NCBI GenBank assembly: GCA_944358705.1
Contig: CALVRR010000004.1
Coordinates: 1 to 64,000, forward strand
Source of the DNA: an uncultured Bacilli bacterium
GTDB taxonomy: Bacteria; Bacillota_I; Bacilli_A; RF39; UBA660
Reading direction: 5' to 3'
Length of the DNA: 64,000 nt
Of this stretch, positions 50,003 to 57,783 are shown piece by piece. The notes beneath the pieces were generated by a model. That model saw only the letters and a list, made by a program, of their open reading frames with translations. It did no database searches and was not told the origin of the DNA. The position numbers were made by a program, and so were the translations under genes. The first letter of the stretch is position 1. Each line of letters begins with the position of its first letter.

Positions 50003-50795
50003 TTTCTTCCCCACCTTCCATGATATCTTCTATTTCTTGATACTTACCACTTTTCTCTACACCATAATTGGTTTTTATCTCACCATCTCGAACCAATCTA
50101 GCATCTACACGAAATTCAATATTTTGATAATGACCAAACATACGTGTACAAGTAATCAAAGAAAGAATTTTATCATTTTCATCAACATCTATATTAAACT
50201 CAAAGATACTATCTTCAAGAGATTGCTGAATATAATCCTTCATCTCTTTCTTAGAAAAATCTTCACGAGTAAATTTAGGTATATCACTACGTTTTTCAAA
50301 ACTTACAGAAAAGATTTTATAAACATAATCTTTTCCATTAAACGTATATTGAACATACTTATTTTCTTTAACAAAATCTAAATAAACAAAACTCATTAAC
50401 TGTTCAAATCTACGATGATTTTTATCTGTAACTGCTGGATTGGATGACAAATTTAAAATATTATGTCCACTAATACTTACTTGATTTAAAAGCTTATCAC
50501 TATGAACCTCATTCCAAAGGAAATCATCCGTTTTCCCACTAAAATCATACTCAGGAGCATAAATGACTGGATAATCAATATTAGTTCCCTGTACTCGAAG
50601 CCATCCAATAGTGGTATAATCTTCGGTATCATTTTTCGCATATTCTTTCATCTTATCCACTCTAGATTCCACTGGATAATAGTCATAAATCAGCAAAAAG
50701 AAAATTGCACCAAGTAAGCAGAAAAAAGATAGCACCCCTATCAATAGAAATACTTTCTTTTTCTTTGAAATCAAATTCTTTGTTCTCTTTCTCAT
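49989..50795 (-). CDS. srtB: Class B sortase
   Basis: A 268-residue sortase with an N-terminal membrane helix (about 15-37). The class B layout includes TIGWLRVQGTNIDYPVIYA, catalytic His111 (ISGHN), catalytic Cys216 (SLITCTR), and Arg near 229-232. The long helix between strands 6 and 7 is typical of class B. Sortases join proteins to peptidoglycan or polymerise pilins. No protein in the window has a recognisable LPXTG or NPQTN sorting signal, so its substrate is elsewhere or atypical. The ATG at 50795 follows AGGTGAG. Confidence 0.85.
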   Translation of the reverse strand: MRKRTKNLISKKKKVFLLIGVLSFFCLLGAIFFLLIYDYYPVESRVDKMKEYAKNDTEDYTTIGWLRVQGTNIDYPVIYAPEYDFSGKTDDFLWNEVHSDKLLNQVSISGHNILNLSSNPAVTDKNHRRFEQLMSFVYLDFVKENKYVQYTFNGKDYVYKIFSVSFEKRSDIPKFTREDFSKKEMKDYIQQSLEDSIFEFNIDVDENDKILSLITCTRMFGHYQNIEFRVDARLVRDGEIKTNYGVEKSGKYQEIEDIMEGGEENAKA

Positions 50796-50807
50796 ACTTC
50801 TCACCTA

Positions 50808-52613
50808 CTATTTCGTAATAATATATGGATTTTCACGAGTACCTTTACCACGCACAATAGTACAAGATTTATCCAAATATCCCACTGGACGAATACCATA
50901 CTTTCCATAATCATAAAGATCTCCATACATCACAACACCAATATCAGAAATAACAGCTTTCGTATATTGTTTTCTAGAAGAATTAATCAACCAATATGAT
51001 TTCATCATTTCAGAATTATAATCAAATGCACTAAACATTTCATACATATTCGGAGCAGAAAGTCGAACTTTATATTTCTTCGTAGTTGATTCTTCTCCAT
51101 ATTTAATCGCTGTTTTATAAATAGGAACTTCAATCTCTTTATTTACAAAATAATCGACATCAATATATTGTGACGCTTGATTATTAATAAAGTATCCAAT
51201 ATTTCCTTTTTGCTTCGGATTATATATTTTAGCTTTATTATCCGTATCATAGAATGTTTGTACACGATCACCATTATTATAAATAGTAGTATCAGCGATT
51301 ACTTTTGTAGTTCCATCATTATCAACATCAATAATTCTCCATAATGTACCAGAAAAAGAAACATATTCACCAGTATACCTAGAATTAACTTTATCACTAG
51401 CTTTACCAGATTTAAAATCGCCAATAGAATATGGATTTTCATAAGTACCATTTCCAGAGACTACCAAAGTATCTCCTTTAATCGTAATCACTGGGCGAAT
51501 ACCAAAGTTATAATTTTTATTAAATGCCATATATTGAGTACCATATCCATAGAAAACATCTCTAGTAGCATAAACATTTTTATCATCTTTTTCATTTCTT
51601 ATCCAAGAAATACTTTTTGGAAATAAATAGCTATCTCCATTCTTATCTTTCGTCTGATTAATATCACTAGCAGATAAAATAGAAACTGTTAACTCTTTCG
51701 TATAAGAAGAACACTCTTTAATGGTAGCGACATTTTTATCTGTTGCTTTCATATCACAATATTTACTATCAACAACATACTTTTTAGATTCCTTAGTAAT
51801 ATGACTATAATAATATTCTAACCACTCATCAATAGCAGAATAATTAACATTACTAACATCTTGTTCAGCAACAATTCGTACATTATCTCCCTCAAGATCT
51901 AAAATTCGAAATAACATACCGGAAAAATAAATATAATTATTAGGAGTAAGACCTGTATAAACACCAGTATTATTTGTCGCTTGTTTTACAATATTTTCTA
52001 ATCTAGATACAACTTTTACTTTACGAACTTTTTCAGTTTTATTATTTAGACTATCTTTAGCCGTATAAACAACTTCATAAGTACCAGTCACATTAGTATT
52101 AACATCGCTAGAATCAATTTCAACATCTTTAACATCCATTTTTCCATCAGAACTATCTACAACACTTTTTACACCTAACTCTTCGTATTTTTCACCCTTA
52201 TCAATGGTAATCTCATCATCACCATTCAAAGTAATTACTGGACCTTTATGATCAACAACAGAAGAAATAACACCACATTTTAAATAAGTATAATATTTAT
52301 ATTCTCCATCTTCCTTTCTTACCTTTACCCAACTTTCTGTAATAGAACAAGGCTTTTTAGAAAGTGGAACATAAAAATCTTCTTTTAAATACGCTTGATC
52401 AAATAACTCCTGTACTGACAAAGTTTTAACTCTAGTACCTGTAGGTAATTGACTAGAATTAATTTCATAATATCTTTTCGCAGCCTCTTCTACTTGATTT
52501 TCATACCCTCGAAATGTAAACAAAGGATTTAATACTAAAAACCATAAGAACAACGCTACAACAATACATACGCCAGCAATTTTAAGATATTTAATTAATT
52601 TCTTATTATCCAT
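50808..52613 (-). CDS. Modular surface protein: pilin-like core, Ig-like domain, two GxGTxxNPY modules
   Basis: A 601-residue protein: membrane helix 8-30; pilin-like core 36-120 (EEAAKRYYEINSSQLP, LKCG); DUF5011-type Ig-like domain 122-203 (GPVITLNGDDEITIDKG, GTYEVVYTAKDSLNNKT). Then come two copies of the outer module (about 218-395 and 405-601). The copies begin FSGMLFRIL and FSGTLWRII and end FGIRPVITI...GNGTYENPYSI and YGIRPVGYL...GKGTRENPYII. It lies between a membrane protein (12 nt) and the sortase (13 nt). GGAG precedes the ATG. It is likely an exposed adhesin-like part of the Tad/sortase unit. Confidence 0.7.
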   Translation of the reverse strand: MDNKKLIKYLKIAGVCIVVALFLWFLVLNPLFTFRGYENQVEEAAKRYYEINSSQLPTGTRVKTLSVQELFDQAYLKEDFYVPLSKKPCSITESWVKVRKEDGEYKYYTYLKCGVISSVVDHKGPVITLNGDDEITIDKGEKYEELGVKSVVDSSDGKMDVKDVEIDSSDVNTNVTGTYEVVYTAKDSLNNKTEKVRKVKVVSRLENIVKQATNNTGVYTGLTPNNYIYFSGMLFRILDLEGDNVRIVAEQDVSNVNYSAIDEWLEYYYSHITKESKKYVVDSKYCDMKATDKNVATIKECSSYTKELTVSILSASDINQTKDKNGDSYLFPKSISWIRNEKDDKNVYATRDVFYGYGTQYMAFNKNYNFGIRPVITIKGDTLVVSGNGTYENPYSIGDFKSGKASDKVNSRYTGEYVSFSGTLWRIIDVDNDGTTKVIADTTIYNNGDRVQTFYDTDNKAKIYNPKQKGNIGYFINNQASQYIDVDYFVNKEIEVPIYKTAIKYGEESTTKKYKVRLSAPNMYEMFSAFDYNSEMMKSYWLINSSRKQYTKAVISDIGVVMYGDLYDYGKYGIRPVGYLDKSCTIVRGKGTRENPYIITK

Positions 52614-52624
52614 AACTTATCTCC

Positions 52625-54181
52625 TTATTTTAACCTATATGTATATTCTTTATTTCGAACTGTATATACCAACCGAATCTCACTGGCCTCACTTAAGCTC
52701 TGTGGAACTTCTAAATACATATAATTCCCATCATAATCACGACGAACCGCACTAACAATAGAAAGCTCCCGACTCTTACCTTTATTATCTATATAAACAA
52801 TTTTACCATATTCCTTAGAAAAGTCAACGAAATCTTTCCCCTGAAATGTATCGGAAGAAAAGAAGATTTGTAATAACAATTTCCCACTTCTCGCTTTCAA
52901 AATATTTTCACTAGAATAACAATTATGATTCCTAGAACAAACTCTATAATTATATGTTGTTTGAGAAGTAAGAGTAACATCTTCAATAGAGAAAGTATTT
53001 TCTTCTTCTCCAATCTTAATAGTTTCTTCTTCCCCTATCTTCTTTGGATCTTGCTTATCAATTTTTGATAAATCTTCTACTTTTAATTTTATTTTTCTTA
53101 AATATGGCTGATTATTATCTAACTCTTGATAATAAAGTACAAATTTAGAAGGATCCAAATCCTTGGCTACCTTATAAATCATAATAAATCTCTCGGATTC
53201 CCCATTTTTTAAAGTAAGCTTATCATAAGTCTTACCTAAATCCTGAAAATCAATACTATAAGTCCGATAAGTCTGAGAATAATTTTCTACACCATTCATA
53301 ACATGAAACCGATTAAAATTAACATCTCTTTCATTAACATTATTAGTAAGAGTAAGATCTAAAATAACAAAATTACTATCTTTAGAAATAACATTTCCAT
53401 GTGAATCTTTATCTGTAAAATAACTATGATGAATCATAATCGAATATCCACTACTATTGATAACGTCTCCCTCATTATAAGATTTATGAACAATAAAGAC
53501 ATATCGATAAATAGAAACAATACTAAAAACAACCAAAACAACCGCAAGAGTATGAACAATAAATTTATGTTCTTGATAAACATAACCAAGATTTCTTTTT
53601 AATCTTTTAAAGGTTCGTTTAAAACTCTCTTTATCAATATTAACACTAATTTCAATTTCTTCTCTATCTTCACTACTTAATTCTAAATATTCTTGATCAG
53701 ATTTAAAATCAAACTTATTCAAATCAATTCCAAAAATACGAATCAACCAAATAATAATAACTACATACTGAGGCAATGTCGCCATAAACAACAAATCATT
53801 AACCGCTCGAATACCTGTAGTACCACTTCCTGTTTCATAACTAGAAAAAAGAGCAATAGTAAATAAAAAAACAATCAATAAAAAAGTATAAGAAAGAACC
53901 GGAATTAGATATAATTTCCATGGTTTTTTCTTATGCCTTAAAACAATAACAAGTACTCCAGATAAAATAATAGTAATAATAAGAAAAAAGATAGCTAAAT
54001 AACTAGCATAATCTGTAATAGGTTCGTTATAAGCATCATAACTTCCTAACTGTAAAAAATCAGACACAAAAGAACGAGTCTGCATATTTTTATAATAAAT
54101 ATAACCACACAAAAGTAACAAAAAAACATGAATCTTTCGAAAGTTTTTAATTAAAAAAGCATACGGTTTCCTAATAATCAT
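52625..54181 (-). CDS. Polytopic membrane protein with DUF4352-like outer domain
   Basis: A 518-residue protein. About four membrane helices lie in the first 155 residues, a charged cytoplasmic stretch follows (about 155-210), then another helix (about 213-232) and an outer region. Residues about 240-350 look like a DUF4352-type immunoglobulin-like fold (NFVILDLTLTNNVNERDVNF, KNGESERFIMIYKV). The rest is beta-rich, with one cysteine pair (RVCSRNHNC). No family covers the whole. It is the first gene of the Tad/T4SS unit, just after a promoter. It may sense or assemble the envelope machine; unproven. Confidence 0.55.
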   Translation of the reverse strand: MIIRKPYAFLIKNFRKIHVFLLLLCGYIYYKNMQTRSFVSDFLQLGSYDAYNEPITDYASYLAIFFLIITIILSGVLVIVLRHKKKPWKLYLIPVLSYTFLLIVFLFTIALFSSYETGSGTTGIRAVNDLLFMATLPQYVVIIIWLIRIFGIDLNKFDFKSDQEYLELSSEDREEIEISVNIDKESFKRTFKRLKRNLGYVYQEHKFIVHTLAVVLVVFSIVSIYRYVFIVHKSYNEGDVINSSGYSIMIHHSYFTDKDSHGNVISKDSNFVILDLTLTNNVNERDVNFNRFHVMNGVENYSQTYRTYSIDFQDLGKTYDKLTLKNGESERFIMIYKVAKDLDPSKFVLYYQELDNNQPYLRKIKLKVEDLSKIDKQDPKKIGEEETIKIGEEENTFSIEDVTLTSQTTYNYRVCSRNHNCYSSENILKARSGKLLLQIFFSSDTFQGKDFVDFSKEYGKIVYIDNKGKSRELSIVSAVRRDYDGNYMYLEVPQSLSEASEIRLVYTVRNKEYTYRLK

Positions 54182-54210
54182 ATAAGCACCCTCTATTCTT
54201 ATTCTCTATC

Positions 54211-54239
54211 AGTATACCGTACTTTTTTTTATTTTTAAA
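54211..54239 (-). promoter_or_regulatory. Promoter of the Tad/sortase unit
   Basis: Minus strand -35-like TTTAAA (54234-54239), 17-bp spacer, -10 TATACT (54211-54216), immediately downstream of the greA terminator. The -35 is imperfect. Confidence 0.45.
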
Positions 54240-54249
54240 GTGTTTTTCA

Positions 54250-54286
54250 AAAAAAAAAATAAATGAAGAATTAACCTTCATTTATT
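54250..54286 (-). terminator. Terminator of greA
   Basis: Minus strand perfect 11-bp stem AATAAATGAAG/CTTCATTTATT, 7-nt loop, then a long U tract. The TAA stop of greA is in the stem. Confidence 0.9.
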
Positions 54287-54752
54287 GAATAGCAATAATT
54301 TCTACTTGATAAGCACCATTAGGGCTATCTACAGTAACAACATCTCCAACTTTATGATTAAATAAAGCTTTAGCAATAGGACTTTCATTGGAAATCTTAC
54401 TTTCAAATGGATCTGCTTCTTGACTTCCAACAATTTTGTATTCATCCTCTTCATCATCATCGACATATTTAATAGAAACCGTATTACCAATTCCAACAGA
54501 ATCAGTAGAAACATCAGCAATAATAGAAACGTTTTCTAACATTTTTTCAAGTTGCTTAATTCTTGCCTCAATGACTGCTTGTTCATTACGAGCAGCATCA
54601 TATTCAGCATTCTCAGATAAATCACCTAACGCACGAGCCTCTTTAATAGCTTGAACATTCTCAGGACGACGAACATTAATTAAATCATCCAATTCTTTCT
54701 TTAAATTATCCAAACCCTCTTGTGTTAAATAAACTGTATTTTTATTTTTCAT
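54282..54752 (-). CDS. greA: Transcription elongation factor GreA
   Basis: A 156-residue GreA of normal length. It has the N-terminal antiparallel coiled coil with YLTQEGLDNLKKELDDL, the ARALGDLSENAEYDAARNEQ tip region containing the acidic pair, and a C-terminal FKBP-like domain (ISNESPIAKALFNHKVGD). It rescues backtracked RNA polymerase by stimulating transcript cleavage. GAGGTGAT precedes the ATG. It has its own promoter and a strong terminator. In B. subtilis greA is also near yrrN/yrrO (TrhP1/TrhP2), which lie 5 kb upstream here. Confidence 0.97.
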   Translation of the reverse strand: MKNKNTVYLTQEGLDNLKKELDDLINVRRPENVQAIKEARALGDLSENAEYDAARNEQAVIEARIKQLEKMLENVSIIADVSTDSVGIGNTVSIKYVDDDEEDEYKIVGSQEADPFESKISNESPIAKALFNHKVGDVVTVDSPNGAYQVEIIAIQ

Positions 54753-54794
54753 AATATCACCTCATTATGTTTATTTTTAAACTCAACTTGCGAT

Positions 54795-54823
54795 AGTATA
54801 TCACATTTAAAAAATATATGCAA
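54795..54823 (-). promoter_or_regulatory. Sigma-A promoter of greA
   Basis: Minus strand -35 TTGCAT (54818-54823), 17-bp spacer, -10 TATACT (54795-54800), with TGTGA just before the -10. Confidence 0.65.
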
Positions 54824-54838
54824 GCAGTATCAAAAAAA

Positions 54839-55588
54839 TTATTTATTACCTCTTCCTTTTACAACATCTTGATAAGAATAACCACCTTGATAAACAAGAC
54901 CTAAAGTTTTCTCCCTAGCACGACGTGTTAATAAACGATCCATCTCTTCATTTGTAACACCTTCACCAGTTTCTAACGATAGTAAAGAAAAAGGATCTTT
55001 TTCCTGATACATAGCATCAAATAACATACCAGCACGATTAATCTTTTCTTCCTCATTTTTTCCATCTAAAGAAAGATAAGCGTTAGGTGACGTTTTTAAA
55101 TACCTTTGAGCTTCTTCAGAGTTTGACAATCGAAAATTAACATTATCAATTTCTTGAATGATTTCATCATATTTTTTCTTCATTTGATATCCCTTAACGG
55201 TTAAAATAACACCACCAATAGCAATTGCACCAGCCGCACATAACGTCATAATAGAATCAGCAGAATTACTATAAGAAGCAATAGTATTAACAGCAAGCAC
55301 AGGACCAGCAACAAAACAACTAATTCCTGCTCCTAACCTAGAAATTACTCCTTGTTTCTTCTTTTTAACTAATTGAGCACGATCCATAATTACCTCTTTT
55401 GCTTGAACACAAAGTCGTTCATTTAATTTTTCAGCATTTTCACTGATATATTTAACATTGGAATCCTGATCTCCGTTCGCATAAGAAACAACATATCTTT
55501 TATTCTTATCCTTATTTTCTACAACAAAAACATCAGTAATATAAGTGCTTTTTTTACTTTCATTACTTGAATCACCGTAATATTTCAT
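54839..55588 (-). CDS. Unknown 249-aa protein with two membrane helices
   Basis: No family recognised. The polar N-terminal domain (1-80) contains VVENKDKNKRYVVSYANGD. Two membrane helices follow (about 84-105 and 112-132), then a Lys-rich helical part and a polar C-terminus (GYSYQDVVKGRGNK). Both ends are predicted cytoplasmic. It has a promoter embedded in the terminator of the upstream gene and GAGGG before the ATG. It is a single-gene unit between greA and the dGTPase-like gene. Function unknown. Confidence 0.55.
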   Translation of the reverse strand: MKYYGDSSNESKKSTYITDVFVVENKDKNKRYVVSYANGDQDSNVKYISENAEKLNERLCVQAKEVIMDRAQLVKKKKQGVISRLGAGISCFVAGPVLAVNTIASYSNSADSIMTLCAAGAIAIGGVILTVKGYQMKKKYDEIIQEIDNVNFRLSNSEEAQRYLKTSPNAYLSLDGKNEEEKINRAGMLFDAMYQEKDPFSLLSLETGEGVTNEEMDRLLTRRAREKTLGLVYQGGYSYQDVVKGRGNK

Positions 55589-55617
55589 AAAATCCCTCGT
55601 TTCAATAAAGTAGCAAC

Positions 55618-55646
55618 ATTATACCATAAATTATAAAAAAAAGCAA
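55618..55646 (-). promoter_or_regulatory. Promoter of the 249-aa gene, inside the upstream terminator
   Basis: Minus strand -35 TTGCTT (55641-55646), 17-bp spacer including the U tract, -10 TATAAT (55618-55623). Confidence 0.6.
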
Positions 55647-55668
55647 GTAACATTTACTGCACTCGCTC
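55635..55668 (-). terminator. Terminator of the dGTPase-like gene
   Basis: Minus strand AGCGAGT/ACTTGCT outer stem with a smaller inner GTAA/TTAC pair competing, followed by eight U residues. It includes the last codons and stop. Confidence 0.6.
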
Positions 55669-57423
55669 TATTTCTCTTATAAACATATCATCCGTCATAC
55701 CAGCAATAAAATCAATGACTTTTCGCTTATCCCTTGTAGAATTTAAATAACGAGAACTCTGAAAATTTAAAAATATAGTATAAATAATACTATCGGTATT
55801 ATGTTTTAAAATATCTTCTAAATAGCTGTGATAAAGTCTATTCATTCCATTTCTATAATATGCAATATCTTCTTGACTCATACTCTTACTATAGATATTT
55901 TTTCCATTAAATTTTTTCAAAGCAAATAAAGCTTGATAAACTTCTTGACTTAAAGCAATATAAGGACGATCCAAACTATTTTCTATAATATCTAAAATGA
56001 CAGTATTCATAATAGAACTATTCGTATTTCCTAATACATCCGTAATTTCTTTAGGAAGTTCTTCTCGACGAAACAAACCAAGTTCAATCGCATCTTCAAT
56101 ATCTCGACCAATATAACCGACAATATCACTAATACGAACAACACACCCTTCCATAGTCATTGGATGATTACGACTAGATTCTTCCAAATCATAATAAGAA
56201 TTTTTATATTGTGCTAAAAATTCTTCTTTAGTCTTAGAAACCGGAGTATAAATATTTGATAACATCTCTCCGTTATGACACATAATTCCATCAAGAACCT
56301 GTACCGTTAAATTAAGACCTCTTCCGTGATTTTCTACTTCCATATAATGACGAACCCCTTGAATATTATGACTAAAAGCTTCCCCTAACTCTTGCAAAGA
56401 AATCTCATTTAACAACATCTCCCCGGTATGTCCCAAAGGAGTATGACCAACGTCATGTCCTAAAGCGATAGCTTCAATTAAATCACAATTTAAATTTAAA
56501 GCTCTTCCAATAGTACGGGCAACCTTACTCACCAACTGTACATGAAGCATTCTTTCACTAATATGATCATTTTCTTTAAAAGAATACACCTGTGTCTTAT
56601 CCGCATATCTAGTATAGCTAAGAGCATGAATAATTCGATCAACATCTCGAAAAAAAGGAGCACGTATATCATCATCAATCTTCTCAAATCGAATAGCAGC
56701 ACCACTCTTCGTAGCATAAGAAGAATAAGTATCCTCAATTTTTAAGAAATTATTTTTTATCTTCTCTAACTCCAAAGAAGAACAAACCCGTTTTTTTATT
56801 CGCTCTATAACAAGCATCATATCTTTGATAAATTGCTTATCCTCCTCTCCTCGTCTTACAACAAAATCAAACCAAGTATCATCAAAAACAATCTCTTTTC
56901 TCTTTTTTATCTCAAAATAAACTTCACGAGGATAACTACTAACATAAAAAACATTGTCACCAATAACCGAGAACTCTCTATTAGAATAATCCATCTTTCT
57001 CTGACCAATCGTATGAATATTCAAAGAATCCTCTGAATGAATACGAATCTTTATAATTTGATAAGAATGCTTTAATAACTTCTCCTCTATTTTTTGAAAA
57101 CATGAAAAATTATTTACATTTTGATCATAAACAAAAGAAATACCATGAGAAAGTAAATACTCCAATCTCTCATTATTAATATTCGTAACTTTATCTTCAA
57201 TCTCCAAACGAACATCTTCACTAAACTCTTTACTAAATTGATAAAAATAATTTCGAACATAATCATTACTAAGTAAAAAGATAGATAACTTTTTGGATAA
57301 TTCTCTAGCAAATTCAAACTTTAAAGAACCAGGATAAGCAGTAAATAAAATAACGAATGGCTCCGGATATTTTTTTACTCTTTCAACCTCACTTTTCATC
57401 TCCAACATAAAGTCTTTTTTCAT
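55654..57423 (-). CDS. HD-domain dGTPase-like protein fused to a degenerate P-loop kinase-like domain
   Basis: A 589-residue protein. Residues 20-190 resemble an AAA_33/nucleotide-kinase fold. At the P-loop the sequence is TAYPGSLKFEFA: the lysine is kept but the following Ser/Thr is Phe. From about 235 it is a dGTPase-type HD protein, with FRDVDRIIHALSYTRYADKTQV, His293, the HD pair 322-323 in GHDVGHTPLGH, and MTMEGCVVRISDIVGYIGRD. dGTPases cut dNTPs to nucleoside and triphosphate. The fused N-terminal domain is unusual and may sense nucleotides. GGGAGG precedes the ATG. It follows the 110-aa gene by 26 nt. Confidence 0.82.
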   Translation of the reverse strand: MKKDFMLEMKSEVERVKKYPEPFVILFTAYPGSLKFEFARELSKKLSIFLLSNDYVRNYFYQFSKEFSEDVRLEIEDKVTNINNERLEYLLSHGISFVYDQNVNNFSCFQKIEEKLLKHSYQIIKIRIHSEDSLNIHTIGQRKMDYSNREFSVIGDNVFYVSSYPREVYFEIKKRKEIVFDDTWFDFVVRRGEEDKQFIKDMMLVIERIKKRVCSSLELEKIKNNFLKIEDTYSSYATKSGAAIRFEKIDDDIRAPFFRDVDRIIHALSYTRYADKTQVYSFKENDHISERMLHVQLVSKVARTIGRALNLNCDLIEAIALGHDVGHTPLGHTGEMLLNEISLQELGEAFSHNIQGVRHYMEVENHGRGLNLTVQVLDGIMCHNGEMLSNIYTPVSKTKEEFLAQYKNSYYDLEESSRNHPMTMEGCVVRISDIVGYIGRDIEDAIELGLFRREELPKEITDVLGNTNSSIMNTVILDIIENSLDRPYIALSQEVYQALFALKKFNGKNIYSKSMSQEDIAYYRNGMNRLYHSYLEDILKHNTDSIIYTIFLNFQSSRYLNSTRDKRKVIDFIAGMTDDMFIREIERVQ

Positions 57424-57448
57424 AAGATTCCTCCCATATCATTTGACA

Positions 57449-57781
57449 CTACTTTTGCATTACTTTTGGAACACTACTCGCAAAAACAGAAGAAGCTACT
57501 AGATTTTTCTTCGACAAATCTTCTTGTAAACAACAATAATAAGTACCGAAAGCTTCTATAAATTGATGATACTTATAATTTCGAGAAGTATCTTTATCAG
57601 ACAAATACAAATTTCTAGAAATACTTTCTAACTCATAAGACGAAATAACATCAACCGGAATAGAATCAGAAGCAAAAAATACTCGACCGAAAACATCTCT
57701 AGAAACAATGGCATTACCACATGGTTCTAACTTTTTAATTGTAGTATTTCCCTGATAAATAGGAACATTATAATATTTCAT
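57449..57781 (-). CDS. Unknown 110-aa protein
   Basis: No family recognised. It is a small soluble protein with a Tyr-rich start (MKYYNVPIYQGNTTIKKLEP), a beta-like middle (IVSRDVFGRVFFASDSIPVD), and a cysteine-bearing helix (FGTYYCCLQEDLSKK). GAGGTG precedes the ATG, two bases after the stop of the TrhP2-type gene. It is therefore translated with the U32 pair and the dGTPase-like gene. No homologue is recalled. Confidence 0.55.
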   Translation of the reverse strand: MKYYNVPIYQGNTTIKKLEPCGNAIVSRDVFGRVFFASDSIPVDVISSYELESISRNLYLSDKDTSRNYKYHQFIEAFGTYYCCLQEDLSKKNLVASSVFASSVPKVMQK

Positions 57782-57783
57782 AC

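Noticed and set aside
49956..50381. 141-aa plus-strand frame opposite the sortase
   Set aside because: The sortase on the minus strand has all catalytic residues; this frame is a Phe/Ile/Thr-rich shadow.
27368..54181. Interpretation as an integrative conjugative element
   Set aside because: No relaxase, integrase, excision gene, direct repeats or tRNA-linked attachment site was found in the window, and base composition looks like the flanks. Genes outside the window could still change this.
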